Source: UBA2421 sp002343075 (lineage in GTDB: Bacteria; Planctomycetota; Phycisphaerae; Tepidisphaerales; Tepidisphaeraceae). From it: a stretch of 61,868 nucleotides of DNA. The translations under genes were made by a program, and so were the position numbers. Below are positions 44,562 through 52,809 of the stretch, piece by piece. How positions within the stretch are numbered: position 1 is the stretch's first letter; the number at the start of each line of letters is the position of its first letter. The notes beneath the pieces are model-generated. The model saw only the letters and a program-made list of their open reading frames with translations, made no database searches and was not told the DNA's origin. Where the stretch lies: positions 1 to 61,868 of the forward strand of contig CALJLN010000049.1 of the NCBI GenBank assembly GCA_937982565.1, given 5' to 3'.

Positions 44562-44924
44562 ATGGCCCGCTCGGCGACCACGCTCGATCCGTTCGCCGCG
44601 CTCGCCGAGCCAAAGCGACGTCGGATCCTCGAGATCATCGGCACCCGCAAGCTGACGGTCACCCAGCTCGTCATCGAGCTGAAATGGCCGCAACCGACGG
44701 TGTCGAAACATCTCGGTGTTCTCAAGACGGTCGGGCTGGTGCGGGTCGAGCGCCGGAGCCGTCAAATGATCTACGAACTCGATCCCGCCTCGATCCGAAC
44801 GGTTCACGAGTGGACACAGTTGTTTGAGCGGCTTTGGTCAAACCAGCTCGACCGCATCAAAACACGCGCCGAAACCAGACAGCACGCATCCTCAACCCCT
44901 GTTCAAACCAAGGAGTCAACATGA
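44562..44924 (+). CDS. ArsR-family transcriptional regulator
   Basis: 120 residues. Winged helix: LDPFAALAEPKRRRILEIIGTRKLTVTQLVIELKWPQPTVSKHLGVLKTVGLVRVERRSRQMIYEL. No Cys-based metal site, so it is probably the non-metal ArsR type often paired with SRPBCC (AHSA1) genes. I place the start at ATG 44562, the predicted transcription start; ATG 44556 is only one base after the -10 box and would not be transcribed. It overlaps the next gene (ATGA). Confidence 0.87.
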   Translation: MARSATTLDPFAALAEPKRRRILEIIGTRKLTVTQLVIELKWPQPTVSKHLGVLKTVGLVRVERRSRQMIYELDPASIRTVHEWTQLFERLWSNQLDRIKTRAETRQHASSTPVQTKEST

Positions 44925-45367
44925 ACGCAATCACACCCATCGACCCGTTCCGCGCGACGATCGAGCGCAGCATCGATATCGACGCGACAACGGAAATCAT
45001 CTTCGAATCGATCCTCGACGAGATGCTCGCCCTGCCGGACGGAAAAGGCGGGTTCCTGAGTTTCAAACTCGAGGCGTTTCCAGGCGGGCGCTGGTATCGC
45101 GACCTCGGTAACGACGCCGGACACCTCTGGGGGCACGTCCAGGTCATCAAGCCGCCGACCGTTCTGGAAATCTACGGGCCGCTCATGATCAGCTCCGCCG
45201 CGATCAGTCATGTGACCTATCGCGTGAAGAGCGAGAACGGCAAGAACCAACTTGTCATCACGCATAAGCTCTTCGGCGATTTCGATCCGAAGATTCCCGA
45301 GATGGTCGGCGGCGGATGGCAAACGATCGTAGACAACATCAGGAATCGCGCAACGCGAGTGAGATGA
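44921..45367 (+). CDS. SRPBCC (AHSA1-like) domain protein
   Basis: 148 residues. AGGAG 5 bases before the ATG. The domain begins RATIERSIDIDATTEIIFESILDEML and continues with LSFKLEAFPGGRWYRDLGNDAGHLWGHVQVIKPPTVLEIYGPL, the AHSA1 pattern. Pairing of ArsR and SRPBCC genes is a common bacterial unit, thought to respond to or modify small hydrophobic ligands. Translation is coupled to the regulator by an ATGA overlap. Confidence 0.85.
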   Translation: MNAITPIDPFRATIERSIDIDATTEIIFESILDEMLALPDGKGGFLSFKLEAFPGGRWYRDLGNDAGHLWGHVQVIKPPTVLEIYGPLMISSAAISHVTYRVKSENGKNQLVITHKLFGDFDPKIPEMVGGGWQTIVDNIRNRATRVR

Positions 45368-45510
45368 ACTGTTGAACCTTCAGCAGATGCCACCTGCGGC
45401 ACGCCGAAACGCCTGGCATCAAACGTAAACAATCGGCAATCGGTACTCCGGGCAGATGCTTCGGATGACCACGGCAGGACTTCCCTGCTCAGTCTCAGTC
45501 AGGAGCCACA

Positions 45511-46023
45511 ATGACTTCAAAAGCAGCCATCACGAAAGCCCTCAAGTTCGGCGAGCAGTTCTGCAACGCGCTCGCCGACATGAAAGATGCCCCTCTTGAG
45601 CGACCCTGCGCCGGCGGCAACCACGCGATGTGGATCGCCGGGCATCTCGCGGTCGTCGAAGGTCGATTGCACAAGATGCTCTTTGGCATCCCGAACCCGC
45701 TCGAACACTGGAAGCCGCTCTTCGACTGGGGCAGCACGCCGGTCGATGACGCTTCCGCCTATCCGCCGTTCGAAGAAGTGCTCACGACACTCACCAATCT
45801 TCGCGCCCGCACGATGGCGCACCTCGAATCGCTCGACGACGCCGAACTCGACGCGCCGATCAAAGTCTCCTCGCCGCACTTCCCGATCTGCGACACGGTC
45901 GGCAACTCGCTGCTGATCATCGCGCTGCATCAGTGCGGCCACGCCGGCGAAGCGTTCGTCATCCGACGCGCAGCCGGCAAAAAGCCGTTCTTCAACCCGA
46001 GCCCGGAGCTGCGGGCGTTCTGA
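45511..46023 (+). CDS. DinB-family protein (second)
   Basis: 170 residues; AGGAG CCACA ATG. Helical bundle with the expected metal His residues: GGNHAMWIAGHLAVVEGRL, IIALHQCGHAGEAFVIRRAAG. The third gene of the ArsR cassette, followed by a strong terminator. It is probably a putative metal-dependent transferase of the DinB/YfiT superfamily; the substrate is unknown. Confidence 0.84.
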   Translation: MTSKAAITKALKFGEQFCNALADMKDAPLERPCAGGNHAMWIAGHLAVVEGRLHKMLFGIPNPLEHWKPLFDWGSTPVDDASAYPPFEEVLTTLTNLRARTMAHLESLDDAELDAPIKVSSPHFPICDTVGNSLLIIALHQCGHAGEAFVIRRAAGKKPFFNPSPELRAF

Positions 46024-46053
46024 ACAGTCGACGACCGAATCAAAACCTGCTTC

Positions 46054-46080
46054 GACGGCGAACACTCGCCGTCTTTTTTA
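46054..46080 (+). terminator. Rho-independent terminator after the DinB cassette
   Basis: Arms GACGGCGA (46054-46061) and TCGCCGTC (46066-46073), loop ACAC, followed by six T residues. Confidence 0.88.
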
Positions 46081-46089
46081 TTCTCAGGT

Positions 46090-47583
46090 CTATACGCCCA
46101 GTCGTTCCTTCCACGCCTTGAGTTGATCCTCGAACGGTTTCCCGCCCGCCGCGCCGGCGCTTTGATAGCGTTTGACGACGTTGGCGGCGCCGAGACACGT
46201 GTAGACGTCGTCGGTGATCTGTATCTGCGATTTTCGATTTGCGATTTGCGATTGATCCGTCGAGCTTAGAGCGATCGAACTCGCAATCACCTCGTTCATC
46301 TCCTCCACACTCAACTGCGAGAGCGCATACCGATTCGACTTCTCACACTTCGCGACGAGCGTGCCGACGACATGGTGCGCGGTTCGAAAGGGGATGCCTT
46401 TCGTCACGAGATACTCCGCGAGGCTCGTCGCATCCAGAAACCCGCGGTCCAGCGTCGGTTCGATGCGGTCCTTGTCGTACGAAGCGGAATTGACGATCGC
46501 CGCCGCCATCGTGAGGCATTGGCTGACGGTGTCGTACGCGCGGAAGACGATGCGTTTGTCTTCCTGCAGATCGCGGTTGTAGCCGATGGGCAGCCCTTTG
46601 AGGATCGTCATCAGCGCAAACAGATCGCCGTAAACATTGCCGCACCGCCCGCGGATCAGCTCGAGCATGTCGGGGTTGCGTTTCTGCGGCATCATCGAAC
46701 TGCTGGTGGTGTAGCGGTCGGCGATCTTGATGAAGCCGAACTCGGTGGACATGTAAATGATCCACTGCTCGGCCCATCTGGAGAGGTGTTGGGCGATCAT
46801 GGCGCAGCAATAGACGAAGTCGCAGGCGCGGTCGCGCGACGCAGTGGATTCGATGCTATTCGATGGCCCTTGCTTGAAGCGACGTGGATCGCCTTCGAGC
46901 AGCGAGGCGGTACATCCACAATCGAGCGGTAATGATGATCCGGCAATTGCGCCACTCCCCAGAGGGCAGTCGTAGTATAGATCGAGATAAAATACGCCGC
47001 GCACCTGTGAAACCTGAAGGCGCTCCTCGTCAGCAGCAAACATCGTCGCCCACGCAAGTGCTTCGGCTCCCGCAAGGATCGGTTGCGCCCGTTGGAGGTG
47101 GGTGAAGGATGGAATGACAATGTCCCTTGATCGTTCAGCGAGGGAGAGAAGCGTTGCCGAAAGGTCATCGAGCTGCCCACAAAGCTTGCCCGCGGATTCG
47201 TTCAACCAAAGTCGAAGGTCGACAGCCACCTGATCATTCCGCGACCGCCCCGTATGCAGCCGCCGGCCGGGTTCGCCGATTCTTCGCGTCAGTTCGCTTT
47301 CGACACACATGTGGATGTCTTCCAGCTCCGGCTTAAACCCCGCCCACTTCGGCCCGTCGCGGTCGATTTCCTTTTCGATTTCGCGCAGGCCGTTCACGAT
47401 CGCATCCCGGTCGGCGTCGGTGATGAGCTTCACCTTCGCCAGCATCGTCGCGTGCGCGATGGAACCGGCGATGTCGTGCTTGTACAGCCGCCAGTCGTAC
47501 GAAATCGATTCAACAAACGCCTGCGCGATCGCGTCGGTGGCTTCGCTGATGCGCGCCTGCCATGATTTCTGTTCTGATGCCAT
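46090..47583 (-). CDS. argH: Argininosuccinate lyase
   Basis: 497 residues from ATG 47583; the longer frame to 47997 runs through a repeat. ArgH converts argininosuccinate to arginine and fumarate. Motifs: DIHMCVESELTRRIGEPGRRLHTGRSRNDQVAVDLRLWL, SFTHLQRAQPI, and the fumarase/lyase signature TTSSSMMPQKRNPDMLELIRGR. The C-terminal domain holds an insert (about residues 440-462) reading SSTDQSQIANRKSQIQIT, encoded by a repeated TTTGCGATT element. A truncated copy of its 3' end lies at 44072-44480. The other arginine genes are not in the window. Confidence 0.93.
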   Translation of the reverse strand: MASEQKSWQARISEATDAIAQAFVESISYDWRLYKHDIAGSIAHATMLAKVKLITDADRDAIVNGLREIEKEIDRDGPKWAGFKPELEDIHMCVESELTRRIGEPGRRLHTGRSRNDQVAVDLRLWLNESAGKLCGQLDDLSATLLSLAERSRDIVIPSFTHLQRAQPILAGAEALAWATMFAADEERLQVSQVRGVFYLDLYYDCPLGSGAIAGSSLPLDCGCTASLLEGDPRRFKQGPSNSIESTASRDRACDFVYCCAMIAQHLSRWAEQWIIYMSTEFGFIKIADRYTTSSSMMPQKRNPDMLELIRGRCGNVYGDLFALMTILKGLPIGYNRDLQEDKRIVFRAYDTVSQCLTMAAAIVNSASYDKDRIEPTLDRGFLDATSLAEYLVTKGIPFRTAHHVVGTLVAKCEKSNRYALSQLSVEEMNEVIASSIALSSTDQSQIANRKSQIQITDDVYTCLGAANVVKRYQSAGAAGGKPFEDQLKAWKERLGV

Positions 47584-47596
47584 AAAGATGATCCTA

Positions 47597-47706
47597 CCGC
47601 GAGGTGGCACGGGCGTCCCGCCCGTGATGTCCGTACGCGGGCATGCTTTCCTTTTCGTTAATCGGGGTACCGCTTCATGGGCGGGACGCCCATGCCACCT
47701 CGCGGG
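47597..47706. repeat. Large inverted repeat upstream of argH
   Basis: Two 30-base arms (47597-47626 and 47677-47706) match as inverted copies at 28 of 30 positions and enclose 50 bases. The core of each arm is GGTGGCA-GGGCGTCCCGCCC. GGGCGTCCCGCCC is itself a small palindrome. It resembles a REP- or MITE-type repeat. Confidence 0.8.
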
Positions 47707-47777
47707 GACGCCCCGATGCAGATTGATCGCACTCACGGCGATACTTCGTCGTACCAAACACAACAAGAGGTAACACC

Positions 47778-48206
47778 ATGAAGAAAGATAGCCCCATGAC
47801 CAAACAAGAACGCAAAGATCTGCCCGCCCCGCATCACTCTTATGAACGGGCCGACCCGAAGGCCGAATCGGGCATGGGCGACCTGGATCGCGACAAATCA
47901 ACGCCGACCAACCGCCCTGACTCTCACCAGAACGCCAACGGCAACCGCCCCGGCGGCAAGGCCCCGACGAACGAGGAGCCTTCCGGGCACCCACCAACCG
48001 GCCCCGCGCCGATGGATGAAGAAATCGAGGTGGGCATCGGCCAGGAACCGAACACCGAAGCCGAGATTCAAGGCAGCATGCACACCGAGCCCCTGCTGGG
48101 GGAAGATCTCATGCCGACCGACAGTCATGACCCGCAACAGAAGCGCCACCCGCGCACCAGTGGCAAAGGCGGGGTAGAGCGCGACGCGGTAGATAAGCGA
48201 GAATAA
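47778..48206 (+). CDS. Hydrophilic, probably disordered protein
   Basis: 142 residues, no hydrophobic segment. Rich in Pro, Glu, Asp, Lys, Asn and Gly, with PTNEEPSGHPPTGPAPMDEEIEVGIGQEPNTEAEIQG in the middle. No family recognised. The ATG follows AAGAGGTAACACC, a fair ribosome binding site. Composition resembles small stress-associated proteins, but this is not diagnostic. Confidence 0.6.
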   Translation: MKKDSPMTKQERKDLPAPHHSYERADPKAESGMGDLDRDKSTPTNRPDSHQNANGNRPGGKAPTNEEPSGHPPTGPAPMDEEIEVGIGQEPNTEAEIQGSMHTEPLLGEDLMPTDSHDPQQKRHPRTSGKGGVERDAVDKRE

Positions 48207-48334
48207 GCACGACGCATGATCCGCAAACGAATCTGCTCCGGTACACTGAATCGCACCCGTGCATATCCGCGGCACTGCGGCAAAGGGTTGAGCGTTGAAA
48301 CTCAAACCTCACCCGCCGACCCTCCGATTGTCCC

Positions 48335-48742
48335 TTAGAACGGTCGCCACCAAACTGGCTGCGGATGCCCCTTTGGCTTGCGTAGCCGCTGGGCGCGTCG
48401 GACGTCGGCGAGGTGCCATTGCCACATGCCTTCGTGTGCCCCGTCCAGCCGCGAGACGCGGTCGATCACTGCACTGCCCACGATCACGCCTGTCGGCAGC
48501 TCATGCTTGAAGAGCCGCAGGCCGTTCGCCAGTTCTACCATCCAAGGCGGCGCGTCCTCCGCTACCAAATCGCCCGACCACGCCCCCGCCGCCCGCCCAA
48601 TTCCAGATTCTGCCCGTTTCTTCGAGGCATAAATATAGAAGCGCTCCCCCACAATCCGCGTCTCCCGCGATCGATACTCAATTGTCTTCATTCCCCGGAG
48701 GATCAACTCGGCATAAGGCTGTCGGATGGAAAGCGCGAGCAT
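48335..48742 (-). CDS. ASCH-domain protein
   Basis: 135 residues from ATG 48742; the frame upstream lacks character. LALSIRQPYAELILRGMKTIEYRSRETRIVGERFYIYAS is the ASCH/PUA-like pattern, with E-x-R and a conserved basic pocket; then PTGVIVGSAVIDRVSRL. ASCH proteins bind RNA or modified nucleosides (some are amidohydrolases of N4-acetylcytidine). The C-terminus ends GHPQPVWWRPF. Confidence 0.83.
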   Translation of the reverse strand: MLALSIRQPYAELILRGMKTIEYRSRETRIVGERFYIYASKKRAESGIGRAAGAWSGDLVAEDAPPWMVELANGLRLFKHELPTGVIVGSAVIDRVSRLDGAHEGMWQWHLADVRRAQRLRKPKGHPQPVWWRPF

Positions 48743-49029
48743 GTATGAATCATCGGCATCCCAAAGGCAATGCTGTAGAGCAGATGCACTGCTGCGCGAT
48801 CCAACGGTCACTATCTCGCGCAGAAATGTGCAACCAACCCACACCCGCCGTGTTAAAGTCGAGACACTCCACCGCATGTCGCCTCATACAGCGCATGATT
48901 TCTCGCCGCGGGCAAATCCCGCGCAGCAATCTATCTTTTCCCCAAACGCGACATTTGAATGTAGAATCAGCCATTGAAGCGAGTTACACCCAACAGCGCA
49001 AGGAATGCCAAGCTGCGCCGCGGGTCGGG

Positions 49030-49275
49030 TTGTTCAGGAGCTTCACCACCCAACGGGGACGCCAAATAAAAATCGTCAACCGCGTCTGCTACACGATTGC
49101 CATCGTCTGCATTATCGCCGGCGTGGTGTATGGGCTGATGCTGATATGGGGCGATCATTGGCGCAAAGATGCCTGGAAAGGACTGGCGAGCCTGTCGGTC
49201 GTTTTCCTCGGTGCAGTGATGACGTTGAGCGTCAATCAGATCATGCTTCGCAATCGCAAATCGGGCGATGCATAA
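49030..49275 (+). CDS. Small two-helix membrane protein (start uncertain)
   Basis: About 81 residues if it starts at TTG 49030; the frame is open further upstream and the true start is unresolved. Two membrane helices: VCYTIAIVCIIAGVVYGLMLIWGD and GLASLSVVFLGAVMTLSVNQIML, with a basic end (RNRKSGDA). No family recognised. It ends 2 bp before the truncated GT2 fragment. Confidence 0.55.
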   Translation: MFRSFTTQRGRQIKIVNRVCYTIAIVCIIAGVVYGLMLIWGDHWRKDAWKGLASLSVVFLGAVMTLSVNQIMLRNRKSGDA

Positions 49276-49277
49276 GC

Positions 49278-49497
49278 CGCGGCGCCGGTTTCCGGCTTCT
49301 TGAGTGCTGTTCTGCCCTGCCACAACGAAAAGCAGGTGTTGCCGGCGATCTACGATCGGCTGTCGCTGATGACGGTTGCTTTGGCCGAATGGGGTCTGGA
49401 TTACGAACTTTTGTTTGTGAATGACGGCTCGACCGACGAGACCCCGGAGATGCTCGACATGCACGCGAATCCCCAGCGAGCTCGAATACTGATGTAA
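49278..49497 (+). pseudogene. Truncated direct copy of the 5' part of the GT2 gene
   Basis: From about 49278 to 49463 the DNA matches the GT2 gene at 51800-51985 with about a dozen mismatches (near 93 percent). It encodes AVLPCHNEKQVLPAIYDRLSLMTVALAEWGLDYELLFVNDGSTDETPEMLD, then diverges and stops at 49497. It lacks the native start. The dioxygenase-flavoprotein gene lies between this fragment and the complete GT2 gene. A possible 65-residue product from TTG 49300 would be inactive. Confidence 0.85.
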
Positions 49498-49701
49498 AGT
49501 CCTTTCCAATCACAATTTATGGACCCGCCGAGTCTGCGTTCAAAAACTGTCTGCGTCACGGCCCAGACTGCATAGACCCGTTTTCAATACGAGATTGACC
49601 CATAAAATTCGCTTGCTGAAGGTCTGAGCCCAGATTTCACTTGGCGGGTGGAACAACGTCGCGCATGATTGGTCGAAGTCAAACATCTCGTGGAAACTGC
49701 A

Positions 49702-51648
49702 ATGACCAATTCGCTTTCCCCGCGCCTCGCCACCTTGATCGATGAGCTTAACGCCATGGGCTCCACCCCTGGCGCAGAGCAGATTCGTGCTGCGCTGGAG
49801 CGTGCCCAACTCGATCTTGGTGACGTCACACCTTTCGTTCGACCTGGTGCCCACTCGTATCGCCGTGTCCGTGTGGCGCGCACCGAAGCATACGAATTGC
49901 TCGTGATGACCTGGCAACCTGGTCAGGCCAGCGCACCGCACGACCACGCTGGCTCGAATTGTTGCCTGCGAGTGGTGCTTGGGTCCATCACCGAATCGCA
50001 ATTCGCCATTGCGCGCGACGGACTGGTGGATTGCGTGAAAACATCGCGCCAGCAGCCTGGCGGTGTGGTGGTGGATAACGGCGTGGTCATTCACACGCTC
50101 GGGAATGATGAACACGCCACCGAAAACCTTGTTACCGTTCACGTCTACGCCCCGCCGTTGCCGGAACTACGGCGGTATGTATTGCGCAGCGATGGGGTGG
50201 CCGTTGCGGAGATTTTCAATCGTAAGCCCGATGATGATACGCCGCGCGTCGCGATTATGGGTGGCGGGTTCAGTGGCACGATGACTGCCGCTCACCTAAT
50301 CCACAACGCCACCATGTCCAATCAAAAGCTTCACCTGATGATGATCGACCGGCAGGCCGCCTTCGGAGAGGGTGTAGCCTATCGCACCAACGACCTCAAC
50401 CATCTGCTAAACGTGCCGGCAGCGAAAATGAGCGCCTTTCCCGATTTGCCTGACGATTTTCTGCGTTGGGCGCAAGCGCGCGATGGGCGTATCAAACCAT
50501 CCGACTTTCTGCCGCGAAAATGGTACGGTCAATACATTCGCGAAACATTCATGAAGTGTGCCGCATCTGCCGGGCAGGGCGTTTCTGCGGAAATCATCAA
50601 AGATGAGGTGATATCCGCAACGAGGCTCGACTTCAGCTGGCGGTTGCAAACCGAGCGCGGCGCTGTGCTCGCCGCATCGGCGTTGGTGCTGGCGGTTGGT
50701 CATCGCCCGCCGGACGATCCGTTTGGCGCGAAGTGGCAGGGATCGCGTGCGCGGCTGGTTGATAACGCATGGTCTTCGCTGGCGATTAGTGCGATCGGCG
50801 GCGATGAACCGGTTGTCATTCTCGGCACCGGCCTGACGGCGGTGGATACCATCCTCTCTCTAGCGAGCACGCCGCGCAGCGCGCCGATTTTCGCCATCTC
50901 ACGGCGTGGCCTCATGCCGGCTGCCCACGCGCGCGCTGGCGTTGCGCCGGCGGATCTGTCGCGTGAAATTGCGAGGTGGATGGCGCGTCCGAAGACGCTC
51001 TCTCTCGCGCGGTGCATTCGGTCGCAGATCAAATCTGTCACGGCAGCCGGCGGTGATTGGCGAAGCGTGATTGACGGACTCCGCCCACACACGTCGCAGG
51101 TCTGGCAGGCGCTTTCAACCTGCGAGCGCCGTCGCTTCTTGCGTAGCCTGCGTCCGTACTGGGAGATTCATCGACATCGTATGGCACCAGCCGTCGCCGA
51201 CCAGCTGCGTGGTATGATTTCCGAGGGCAAGCTTCGCATTATCGCCGGGCAAGTGGACCGCGTCGATGCAACGGCGAACGAAACGAGCGTTCATGTGAAA
51301 CGCCGCGCATGCAGCCGTGAAACGATTCGCGCGGGTTGGGTCATTAACTGCACCGGCCCGGGTGTCGGCACGGAATCGAAAGCCGTCGCGGTCATCAAAC
51401 AGATGATTGCGGATGGATTGGTGATGGCCGATGATCTCGCCCTTGGCATTTTATGCACGCTCGAAGGTATCGCAATCGATCGTGAACGCCGCCCGCAGCC
51501 GGGTGTGGTGGTCGTGGGCACGTTGCGCAAGCCCGACCTGTGGGAATCCACCGCCGTCCCTGAACTCCGCAGCCAAGCGGTCACCGCGGCTCGGACCATC
51601 AGCCGCATGGCCTTCTCGACTGATGCACAAGTGATTAAATCGAAATGA
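49702..51648 (+). CDS. Cysteine dioxygenase / FAD-NAD(P)-binding flavoprotein fusion
   Basis: 648 residues from ATG 49702. Residues 1-170 are a cupin cysteine dioxygenase: H80 and H82 (APHDHAG), H131 (VVIHTL) as iron ligands, C87 at the position of the Cys-Tyr crosslink, Y149 (VHVYAPP) as its partner, and R55 (SYRRV) matching the substrate Arg of mammalian enzymes. After a short linker, residues 180-640 form an HpyO-like FAD/NAD(P)-binding module: RVAIMGGGFSGTMTAAHL, VAYRTNDLNHLLNVPAAKMSAFPDLPDDFLRW, VVILGTGLTAVDTILSL, WVINCTGPGV. The first part should oxidise Cys to its sulfinate; the second is a flavin monooxygenase or oxidoreductase of unknown substrate. It is flanked by GT2 copies. Confidence 0.85.
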   Translation: MTNSLSPRLATLIDELNAMGSTPGAEQIRAALERAQLDLGDVTPFVRPGAHSYRRVRVARTEAYELLVMTWQPGQASAPHDHAGSNCCLRVVLGSITESQFAIARDGLVDCVKTSRQQPGGVVVDNGVVIHTLGNDEHATENLVTVHVYAPPLPELRRYVLRSDGVAVAEIFNRKPDDDTPRVAIMGGGFSGTMTAAHLIHNATMSNQKLHLMMIDRQAAFGEGVAYRTNDLNHLLNVPAAKMSAFPDLPDDFLRWAQARDGRIKPSDFLPRKWYGQYIRETFMKCAASAGQGVSAEIIKDEVISATRLDFSWRLQTERGAVLAASALVLAVGHRPPDDPFGAKWQGSRARLVDNAWSSLAISAIGGDEPVVILGTGLTAVDTILSLASTPRSAPIFAISRRGLMPAAHARAGVAPADLSREIARWMARPKTLSLARCIRSQIKSVTAAGGDWRSVIDGLRPHTSQVWQALSTCERRRFLRSLRPYWEIHRHRMAPAVADQLRGMISEGKLRIIAGQVDRVDATANETSVHVKRRACSRETIRAGWVINCTGPGVGTESKAVAVIKQMIADGLVMADDLALGILCTLEGIAIDRERRPQPGVVVVGTLRKPDLWESTAVPELRSQAVTAARTISRMAFSTDAQVIKSK

Positions 51649-51780
51649 CTTATGGCCAATGTAGTCACAATGTAATTTCGCAACTCGCGGACCGCATGGA
51701 ATGGGCGTTCGTCGCTTGCCAGCTGCAGGTCCACTGGATTTGTCTGCCGACGGTGAAACCGCGATAATCCGTGCTGCTGC

Positions 51781-52809
51781 ATGACTCACCCCACCCACGA
51801 ACCCGCGGTGCCGGTTTCCGGCTTGTTGAGTGTTGTTCTGCCCTGCCACAACGAACAGCAGGTGTTGCCGGCGACCTACGATCGGCTATCGCTGATGACA
51901 GTTGCTTTGGCCGAATGGGGTCTGGATTACGAACTTTTGATTGTGAATGACGGGTCGACGGACGACACCCCGGAAATGCTCGACCGATTTGCCGCCGCCG
52001 ACGTGCGGGTGCGGGTGGTGCATTTGGCGCGTAATTTTGGGCATCAGGCTGCCGTCTCTGCCGGGCTGTTGGTGGCGCGTGGGGAAGTGGTTGCGATCAT
52101 GGATGCCGACCTGCAGGATCCGCCGGAGGTGCTTCCGGCATTTCTGGCCAAGTGGCGTGAAGGTTATCAGGTTGTCTACGCAATCCGCCGAAATCGTAAG
52201 GAAGGATTGTTGAAGCGCGGCGCTTATTGGACGTTCTACCGCTTGTTGAATGCGATCAGCGAAATATCGATTCCGCTCGACTCCGGCGACTTCTGTCTGC
52301 TGGACCGCAGCGCCGTCAACCTCCTCAACAGCCTGCCCGAGCGTCAGCGGTTTGTGCGCGGACTTCGGACGTGGATCGGCCTGAAGCAAATCGGCGTGGA
52401 GTACGACCGAGATGCCCGCCAGGCCGGCCGGCCCAGCTACACCGCAAGCAAACTCGTTCGGCTGGCGGTCGATGGGCTGGTGAGTTTCAGTAATGTCCCA
52501 CTCAAGCTCGTCACCCGGCTGGGCATTCTCAGCCTCTTTGCCAGTTTTTGCATGGGCCTGTGGGTGCTCTATGCATTTCTCTACGATGCCGAGACCCTCC
52601 GAGGCTGGACCAGCACTGCCTGCCTCATTCTCTTCATGGGAAGCGTGCAGATGATCTCGCTTGGCATCATCGGCGAATATCTGTCACGCATCTTCGTCGA
52701 AGTGAAGGGCCGGCCAACGTTCCTCATCGCGCGCGTCACGCAACACGAGCCACCTCGCGGGGGGCAGATTGAGGTCGGCGCGCGCCCCCGGCGGGAGGCC
52801 ACTCGGTGA
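51781..52809 (+). CDS. GT2 polyprenyl-phosphate glycosyltransferase (DPM1/GtrB type)
   Basis: 342 residues. GT-A fold: LLSVVLPCHNEQQVLPATY, LIVNDGSTDDTPEML, and the metal motif MDADLQDPPE. The C-terminus has two membrane helices (LSLFASFCMGLWVLYAFLY and LILFMGSVQMISLGIIGEYLSRIF), as in GtrB/ArnC enzymes that load a sugar on undecaprenyl or dolichyl phosphate. The start ATG 51781 lies in the region absent from the fragment at 49278. It overlaps the next gene (GTGA). First gene of the polysaccharide locus. Confidence 0.9.
   Translation: MTHPTHEPAVPVSGLLSVVLPCHNEQQVLPATYDRLSLMTVALAEWGLDYELLIVNDGSTDDTPEMLDRFAAADVRVRVVHLARNFGHQAAVSAGLLVARGEVVAIMDADLQDPPEVLPAFLAKWREGYQVVYAIRRNRKEGLLKRGAYWTFYRLLNAISEISIPLDSGDFCLLDRSAVNLLNSLPERQRFVRGLRTWIGLKQIGVEYDRDARQAGRPSYTASKLVRLAVDGLVSFSNVPLKLVTRLGILSLFASFCMGLWVLYAFLYDAETLRGWTSTACLILFMGSVQMISLGIIGEYLSRIFVEVKGRPTFLIARVTQHEPPRGGQIEVGARPRREATR

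Noticed and set aside
44072..44725. 217-residue gene on the minus strand as a whole
   Set aside because: The first third is antisense to the ArsR gene. Only 44072-44480 has real (ArgH) similarity, so it is a pseudogene fragment.
47584..47997. N-terminal extension of ArgH
   Set aside because: The extension runs through an inverted repeat and spacer. ArgH homology starts at the ATG at 47583.
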